Of a stretch of DNA of 64,000 nt, positions 56,786 through 64,000 are shown piece by piece. Both the position numbers and the translations under genes were made by a program. Source of the DNA: Erodium maritimum (taxonomy: Eukaryota > Streptophyta > Magnoliopsida > Geraniales > Geraniaceae); assembly GCA_963921825.1 (NCBI GenBank), contig OY997591.1, forward strand, positions 30,649,825 through 30,713,824, written 5' to 3'. Under the pieces are notes generated by a model, which did not search any database, was not told where the DNA came from, and worked only from the letters and a program-made list of their open reading frames with translations. The first letter of the stretch is position 1. Each line of letters opens with the position of its first letter.

Positions 56786-58526
56786 GAAGACATCACAAAC
56801 AGAAAACACCTCCCCACCATTCACAATATTATATTCAGACAGCCGGACCTTAAAAATATGGGACCGACCACACAGGCCAAGGACTTCGGGAGGGAAAGAG
56901 GGATCATCCGGAGCAATTCGGTTGAAGAATTTCATGGCGGATGAATCAATCATACGTTCGGCAATCTTGTTAAGCAAGATGCAAGGGACTGTTCCAGTAG
57001 CATCTTTAATGTCACAGAATATCTTGTACCTGTAAACAAAACACAACAAACGTGTGAGATTTTCATAAAATAAAGGGAACAATTGAAAACAAAATTAGGC
57101 ACTAACAGGACGAGGGGATTTGCTAGGTCCTTTTCACAGGTGGGGCATGTGTAGGCACCCTGAGTGGCCGCCACCTTGGTCTTGCATAACCTGCATCCAA
57201 AGTAAAACCATCCATGGTTGGTGGAAATAGATGAGATAGTACCAGCAAACGTGATCTTGTAGCCCTACACCAGACAGATGAAAGTCGTTATGCGAGATAT
57301 AACAATGTTCGGGGGATAAGCCGACGGTTAATATGATAATAAAACATACCGGTTTCTTCTGAGACCAAGAACCACTCAACAGCTCGGATATAGTCATCCG
57401 ATTAGCAAGCATTGCTTCCTCAACCGATTCCTTCAGACTTGCAAGAGGCATCGATAAATCGACTGTTGGAACTGTGTCTGCAAACATTTGGCCCAGTCTG
57501 GCAACATATTCATGTTCGGGGTTAACGTAAATCTGAGTGGCCCCAGTAGTTGAGTAATTGAACACATCTGAAAGGGATTCAACAGCGTTAGACACTTTGT
57601 TCCATAGAATGTGAAGGGCAATGCAACTACATCAGTAGTATAAAATGGCATAATAATATATCAAACGTACCCAAATACTGTCTGGCTTTCATGGATGTAA
57701 AGACAAAAATCAGTGGGGGTGCAGTACCAGTAATGTCATAGTCGGTAATAAAACTCTCAGTTACCTCAGACCAGAGAGTTATTCTGAAATTATCGCATCT
57801 AAAACAAGAAGCAAATTATTAGACGAGCATGGAAGAAAACGAGAACAACCAATACCAAGCAAATGTAGCTCATACATGTCGGATTTAAAACGCAGCTCGC
57901 GCTTAAGGAACCCCCCCCAGCAACGGGTTGAGCATTGTCAACACTGATCAAACACCCAACAACATCTAAAGGTGGAAACATTGTTAGTGCAATTGTCTGC
58001 AAGGACGATGGATAATGGGTAATACAAAATAGCAAAAGCAAACCTGTTAGAAATGTGTTGTCATTGACTCGCGACATAACAGTCTGTAGTGCAGGGAATT
58101 TGAATCCATGTACAGGAATGCTGGGTACAGGGGTATTGACTACCCGGACCGATGTAACCAGAGTGAACATTAGTTTTAAAGGCCAGTCAACGGGCCTAAA
58201 CTCACCCGACACCTCCGCCACATTGTAACCGGTAATGATATAAACGGATCCAACCCTCAGGAGGGGTCGGAACCTACCAACCAGTGTGCGGCGCACTTGA
58301 GCCAACATGATGGATGACTGCGAAGGACAATGTACACGTGAGACAAGTCAATATCAATACATGCACACAAGCAGACAACACTAACCTCCTCGTCAGCAAT
58401 AATCATGTCAAAGCTAAGCAAATCTTTACGGCGCGTGTTGACCGCATCCCATGCACGTGTGATCCTAACCCGGACAGGAGACGAGCCAGGGCCAACAGTC
58501 AACGTCTTCAAACCAACGGAATCCAT
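56478..58526 (-). pseudogene. RPA70-like single-strand DNA-binding protein gene (Helitron-associated), frameshifted
   Basis: Eight exons by eye (minus strand): 58526-58386, 58317-58044, 57965-57856, 57798-57671, 57567-57350, 57264-57107, 57029-56735 and 56660-56478. The N-terminal OB fold is DUF223-like (VRVRITRAWDAVN, LLSFDMIIADEE, GSVYIITGYNVAEVSG). The middle OB fold has KRELRFKSDMYELHLL and FRITLWSEV. The C-terminal domain is of the RPA70 C type, with GYKITFAGTISSIS, CRLCKTK..CPTCEKDL (a CX2C pair of zinc ligands) and YKIFCDIKDATGTVPCILL. The disordered tail is shared with the Rep/helicase gene. RPA coats single-stranded DNA during replication; many plant Helitrons carry such genes, perhaps to assist rolling-circle transposition. 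A run of eight G (57911-57918) puts exon 3 out of frame, and the phase at the exon 3/4 junction also does not fit, so it is probably inactive. Confidence 0.8.
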
Positions 58527-60882
58527 GATAGTCAGGAGAAAAAAATGCAATGGATACCTCAGAAACAAAACACCTGGAAACAACAACCATTTAAAGGATT
58601 ACGATAAGAAAAAATTGTAATTCCATCCAAAGACAAACCTGCAGCCCATAAACCCAAAAATTAAGCACTTATATGTAAATCGTATACCCGACTACTGCAT
58701 AAACATAGATTAAGCGAATAGCAAGGGCACCCCAAAGAACAACACTAATATCTAATTTAAACACTTGTATGTCAGTAAACGACAAGCAATTGAATCTGTA
58801 AACAACAACATTTAAAAAAAACATCAGAAGTGTATTAGCAAACCTGAGAGCGAGTGTACATTGAAGATGAGCGAATGGTTTCTTTTATAGAGGGATTTAA
58901 GGTACGACGAACAGGCAGCCGTTTTAAAATATGGAGGCCCTTCAGCATAAATTCATTGGCGATTGAATATCACACACATACATCCGCACAAATTGCTTAC
59001 AGAAAGAATGGAAGAGACTGAAACGATCCAGTTGGATGATGCGGCTCGACAAACTCTTGAAGGAAAGAGGAGCTACGATCCAGCGAAGAGCCCCAACGAA
59101 GATTAGGGATTTAATTCCCAAGATTCTACAACCGCAACGTTGAACAGACGGTCACATATGGACCCAACATTTGAGTACAAGGTGGCCCATTAAGGGTCCA
59201 TTAATACAACCCGTATCCAGCATGTGTTTTTGGCCATCGAGCAAAGAAACAAGTCAACCTTAAAAAGAACTTTGACCTAGTCCTTGTACATGGTATTACT
59301 GGTTGCTAACAATAACATATAAATATCTATATTTTATTTTAGGGGATGATTGCTTATCGATTGTCAATGCAAGTACTAACATAGAGATGAAGAGGATTTA
59401 TTGTTGTATCATCCGCATAAATTGCGCACCTACAAATCAAAATAAGCAACACACAAATTGCAGATCTACATTCAAAATAACTGCAGATAGGAAGATACAT
59501 ATCCACGGATACAAACAATAAACATTAGCTTAAGATATGGGTGAACATAAAATCCTTTTAAACCAGTGATTCTATTTTATGTTGTTTCTTTGGTTTGCCT
59601 TGCTTTTAATATGCATCACTAAACTTGCAATATTTGAAGGACGCAATGATTGGTATGGGCATTTTATGTTGACGGGCTGTGATCGGTTTCTTTTATTGAT
59701 TGGATTTCTCGGTTTGTTCTTCTTTACGGTTCAATGATTTGTTGTGTACGCAATTTGGCCACAGATTATTGATTCCTCAGTTTGTTCTTTTCGTTATTAA
59801 TTCCATACGTTGCTGGTATCCATTAGCATGCTCAATCCAGTATCTACCATAAATCTATAGCACACTACATGCCAAAATAAAATCGTTACGCTAAATCGAA
59901 CGGCGTAATGCAAATAAAAAATAATAAGAGGCATCAAATAAAATCAAGATGTGAGAAACTAAGAGCTCATTATGACAACGAAACATTTGATATAAAAAAT
60001 TACACCGGAAGTTTGTGCCAACAGATAGGCGCAACCGATTTTTTCATGTACCTTTGGTCGTACTTTGTTGAGTCGCTTGTAACAAATACTAACCTCTTTC
60101 CCTGAAGGAAACGGTATACGAGAATGGCGCAACCTATAATAAAACTTGTTCAATCATCAACCCAGCTCTGCGTAACCTATACCATATAGCCACGAACAAA
60201 CTTTTTTTCTGGAGCATTCAAGAGTTTCTGGGACTCCTTCTATCAGTGCAGCAGGTGATGATAGAGTCGTGTGAAAGCATTTTATGACTTTCAGTAAACC
60301 CATTACACAATTCAGCAAAAAAGACACTAAGATTAGAACTCAATGTCCACCATCCTCCCCGTAACATCAATTCATGAACTAATATCATTAATCAAAACCT
60401 ATACCTTCCTAATGGGGCTTTGAACTTGAAGAGTCCTGCAACAAAAACCTACCAGACAAGTTCAATAGAATTCTACTACATATGTATTTTTTTTAATCAA
60501 AAATGGACCAAAAATATTCTACTAATTGCATTAGTTAAGTCTATATGCTAAAGGCAATCATACACAAGACTGTACACATCGCTCACATGAAAGAAGAGTC
60601 TTTCTTTGTGCCAAACATGTATTCAAAGTAAAACTAAATTAAACAGTTTTCTTGCTTCAGAGATCCTATTTAGAGAGCAGATCAAAAACATGCTGAACAA
60701 TTGCCTGGTGGAACAGATTTTATTCAGGCGATTAACCAAAAGGAAAACAGAAACTACAGGCGTGGTCCCAAAAAGTGCTAGTAAAACAAGAAAGTAAAGC
60801 CCGCCTAGCGTGGGCAGGTTATGCTAACGCCGAAACATAAGTCCCCCGGGTGGGGGAATGTTGCCGGAAAGTGTAATGGTTC
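58527..60882. other. Unassigned region between two RPA-like genes
   Basis: 58527-58900 is probably the promoter side of the first RPA-like gene. Nothing was recognised in 58900-60780. Near 60790-60860 a GC-rich stretch (gcccgcctagcgtgggc, then cccccgggtggggg) with small palindromes lies just past the stop codon of the next gene. I could not define a Helitron 5' end here. Confidence 0.4.
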
Positions 60883-62034
60883 TTACGGCTCCCAGTGGTA
60901 GATGAGGTAGGGGCACTGAGCAAAGACGCCTTTCAAGGGGGGCACATTGGTGACAGCACTACGGAGTCTCGCAGAATAACCGATATTTTTCCCAGCCATC
61001 TGAGGAGGAATGTGGAAGAGAGTTAGCAGACCAATCGGAACCAATACAACGACAAAGCACCAAAGTGTACATAAACAAACCTGTGCAAGGGCAGATGCTT
61101 CATGGGGGTACACAATCGTGTTGTTAGCTGAGAAAGCAGATGCATGTAGTATGTAACCACCAAGCAGGTGGAAGTCAAGCATTAGGTTGAAAACAAAAAA
61201 CTTTCCTAAGAAGGCCATGATCCTAGAAGGTATTGTCACAGCATCTCTACCACTGTCGAGGAACAGTTCGAATACAGGGCAGCCGATCAGTTCCTCAGCT
61301 AGGTTGTCATATATAATGCAAGGGACGACACCGGAGGCATCCCGGATTACAATCTGGAGTTGAAACCTAGATTAAGAGAAAAAGAATGTGGTCAGAAACT
61401 GCAACTCAGGAATTAACCCATAACGCCATGTTAACAATTCCAAAACTTCCAAGTCCGTCACGCACTATACATCATCACTCTCATTCAAAGCAATTCGCAG
61501 TACACATACTCAAAAGGGTGGGGGGGGGGGAGGGGGGAGGTTTGGTGTCCACGGGTAACCATGTTTGGGCTAAAGAAGGGACACACTCGGGAAAAATGTT
61601 TTAGAGAGTTTGTATACAAGAAGACATAATTGGAACAGGGTTACGGTATTAGGAAGGCGGTGAATACAATCAGCAAAAACAGAACACGGTTGATTGGAAA
61701 GAGACATACCTAGCATGCGGGGTAGCGGTGGTGAGCCCACAAGTACGGCAGACAAAGGATTCCGCGACCGGATCAACACGAGACGTGCAGTCGTCGCAAA
61801 CAAAAGTAATCCACCCATAGAGGGTGGAAATGGCATCAATTGAACCGGCAACACTAAGGCGGCCACGCTGAACAAAACAATAGAGTGAAAACATGGGAGG
61901 ATAATAGAAACATGAGTAGGGATGAGATCCTACAAAGCGTTTGTTAGTCGGATCCTTCCTCAACACCTCTGCGGCTGGCACACACATTTTTGAGATTATA
62001 AACGGCGACCGGACAAGTGAGTCAAACTCCTTAC
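60883..62034 (-). pseudogene. Second RPA70-like gene, C-terminal part only
   Basis: Four exons by eye (minus strand): about 62034-61934 (FIISKMCVPAAEVLRKDPTN), 61867-61710, 61366-61081 and 60999-60883. The second carries RGRLSVAGSIDAISTLYGWI and the zinc-ligand pairs CDDC and CRTC; the third reads FQLQIVIRDASGVVPCIIYD and EELIGCPVFELF, as in the C-terminal RPA domain; the last ends PYLIYHWEP before TAA at 60885-60883. The exons seen have no stops. The N-terminal OB folds were not found upstream to 64000, so the gene is truncated or its first exons lie outside the window. It lacks the Ser/Asp-rich tail of the first RPA-like gene. It may be another Helitron passenger or a member of the plant RPA70-like family. 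Confidence 0.65.
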
Positions 62035-62424
62035 AGCTTGGTAAGCGCGGACAGAAAAAAGAAACATAATTAATGGGAAGAGGTTGTAGGAAAAAAAAGG
62101 TTGTAAAAGCAGAAAATGCTTGTTAATGGACAGTATAAGCTGGCCAAAATCTTACCATAAAGAAATAGAAAGGTATGAGCTCAGGGAGCCACGGAGAGTA
62201 CATGCAAATATCTCCTCCACAATTACAGGGGGGAGCCGGTCAAAAGGGGAACCAGGGGACTTCGAGGGGGAGCCAGGGGACATCGTACCACAGTGTGAAA
62301 CTTAACCTGCAAGAGCGTCCCAAATTTTACTCAACAGCAGGTTGTCCTATAAGAAAATTGTAATCATTGAAAAGCTTAAGTGTCGGCAACAACCGAAATC
62401 CAATTTGCAGATCATGTATGCTAG
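62035..62424. other. Unassigned, AT-rich
   Basis: Contains a G-rich stretch (ggggggagccggtcaaaaggggaaccagggg, 62225-62275) but no recognisable gene. Confidence 0.4.
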
Positions 62425-63034
62425 AGCCAAAACGAGCAAAAGAGACCATCTGTGTGTTTAAATGTGCTCCAAATGAAAAAAAAGGACATATTGAAGCTAG
62501 CATGTATATCTTTCTTCTTCTTCAACACCAGATCATGCATATCTCAACCAAAAAGGCACAAAAAAAACCGATAACAAAAATGGGCCAAGCATGAAATTAA
62601 AGTTGACGATAACATACAGTCATATTAGAAATCTAATTCAAGAGCAAATTGTCCTATAAGCAAAGTGCAATCATGGAGCTAAACACGTCAAAACAGAATA
62701 AGCAACAGAAAATTTTCAAATCAAACGGCTAAACTCATATTTCAACGAACAGTAGAGCATACCGGTGGAACCACCATTACAGTTTTTTTTATGGCTTATC
62801 TGTAGAATCAACTTTAGGACTTCTAAATCGATATTGAACTAAGCATGAAAATTTGGAGAAACCCAATGAAAGAATTCATATCTTCAAACCAGAGTAGTGA
62901 TGAAACCATTACAACATTCAAATGTGCCTCACATAGTTTATAGAATTGGCTCAATCACAAGACATTGTTGTATCTCAGTTTCTGTATAATAAACTTCAGA
63001 ACATGAACTAAAATTTTGCAAAAACCCGTTAAAG
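62425..63034. repeat. Direct repeat, unit 1
   Basis: Part A (62425-62793) and part B (62794-63034). Part A recurs at 63035-63403 and part B at 63569-63800. Part A starts with agccaaaacgagcaaaagagacc and ends gtggaaccaccattacagttttttt. Non-coding. Confidence 0.85.
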
Positions 63035-63860
63035 CCGAAATGAGCAAAAGAGACCATCTGTGTGTTTAAATGTGCTCCAAATGAAAAAAAAGGACATATT
63101 GAAGCTAGCATGTATATCTTTCTTCTTCTTCAACACCAGATCATGCACATTTCAACCAAAAAGGCACAAAAAAAAACCGATAACAAAAATGGGCCAAGCA
63201 CGAAATTAAAGTTGATGATAACATACAGCCATATTAGAAATCTAATTCAAGAGCAGATTGTCCTATAAGCAAAGTGCAATCATGGAGCTAAACACGTCAA
63301 AACAGAATAAGCAACAGAACATTTTCAAATCAAACGGCTAAACTCATATTTCAACAAACAGTAGAGCATACCGGTGGAACCACCATTACGGTTTTTTTAT
63401 GATAAACAAAAGATAACATTGTTTTGATGATAATCCCTTATAGACCGATTATTATTGGGTCTATCAAACCACATACTTGTTTAAGTTTTTTCTGCATAAC
63501 CAACCTCAGAACTTGCAGAAAGCCCATTGAAGTTATTTAAATCTATGAAACAAATAGTTCATTGAATTGGCTTATCTGTAGAATCAACTTTAGGACTTCT
63601 AAATCGATATTGAACTAAGCATGAAAATTTGGAGAAACCCAATGAAAGAATTCAAATCTTCAAACCAGAGTAGTGATGAAACCATTACAACATTCAAATG
63701 TGCCTCACATAGTGGCTCAATCACAAGACATTGTTGTATCTCAGTATCTGTATAATCAACTTCAGAACATGTACTAAAATTTTGCAGAAACCCGTTAATG
63801 GAATTCAAATCTTCAAACAAATCAGTGATTAAACAAGACATTAGTTCAATACAAAATTTA
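63035..63860. repeat. Direct repeat, unit 2, split by 165 bp
   Basis: Part A' (63035-63403) is over 95% identical to part A. An extra 165 bp follows (63404-63568), then part B' (63569 onward: gcttatctgtagaatcaactttagg). The extra segment is either an insertion here or a deletion in unit 1. A further diverged B-like piece (cccaatgaaagaattcaaatctt) begins near 63945. Confidence 0.85.
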
Positions 63861-64000
63861 AACGTGTCCAGATACTTCATAAAATTGGCTCAATCACATC
63901 ACAATGCTTGTATCTGTATAATCAAAATAAATATGAAAATTGGGAACCCAATGAAAGAATTCAAATCTTTGAACCAAAATAGTGATGAAACCAGACATTA

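Noticed and set aside
60785..60815. Possible Helitron 3' hairpin and CTAG on the minus strand (gcccacgctaggcgggc, then ...ttactag)
   Set aside because: The stem has only four clean pairs, the CTAG lies about 22 bases away and not the usual 10-12, and the next base is C where T is expected.

Overview
The window is plant nuclear DNA, almost certainly from a eudicot. It holds a ten-exon plant gene, Ty3/gypsy chromoviruses, Ty1/copia and LINE relics, AT-rich spacers, small inverted-repeat elements and a plant-type Helitron. There are no operons and no bacterial or viral gene layout. Only one host gene looks intact: a ROOT UVB SENSITIVE (DUF647) gene, probably RUS4, on the + strand at 9245-13002. 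Almost everything else is transposable-element sequence, much of it nested.

Layout. 1-6050: the 5' half of a minus-strand Tekay/Del-like Ty3 element (protease start, gag, leader, primer-binding site, LTR 2191-4973), which sits in a related LTR fragment of opposite orientation (4974-6050), which in turn splits an inverted-repeat MITE (6051-6466). 7294-7664: a second MITE of the same family. 8111-8625: a solo LTR with perfect target-site duplications, just upstream of the RUS gene. 13231-14765: a foldback element with an internal ~283-bp tandem repeat. 14956-20529: a complete but mutated Reina-like chromovirus. 20535-25300: LINE ORF1 and Ty1/copia relics, the latter split by a solo Ty3 LTR (21855-24657). 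25300-28910: an AT-rich tandem repeat filled with MITEs bounded by (TA)n tracts. 30716-32403 and 36924-38599: two solo LTRs of one family. 32427-32554: an snRNA-type promoter motif pair followed by a possible structured RNA. 32605-45615: a Ty3 element in which one LTR is flanked by internal sequence on both sides, a tandem-type arrangement. 46440-49340: a larger element bounded by (TA)n.

49.6-62.0 kb is the most distinctive part. It contains a Helitron Rep/helicase gene (minus strand, 55296-49982) with HUH nuclease and PIF1-like helicase motifs, an upstream RPA70-like gene (58526-56478), and part of a second RPA70-like gene (62034-60883). The helicase and the first RPA-like gene end in the same C-terminal tail, with the same intron position, and run into the same 3' flank, because a segment of roughly 0.6-0.9 kb is duplicated directly on both sides of the Rep/helicase gene. 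The helicase has a one-base frameshift next to its Walker A motif and an in-frame stop in its last helicase motif. The RPA-like gene has a frameshift in a run of eight G. Both are therefore probably inactive here.

All exon boundaries, element ends and target-site duplications were read by eye. Family and clade names rest on protein motifs, not on database searches.
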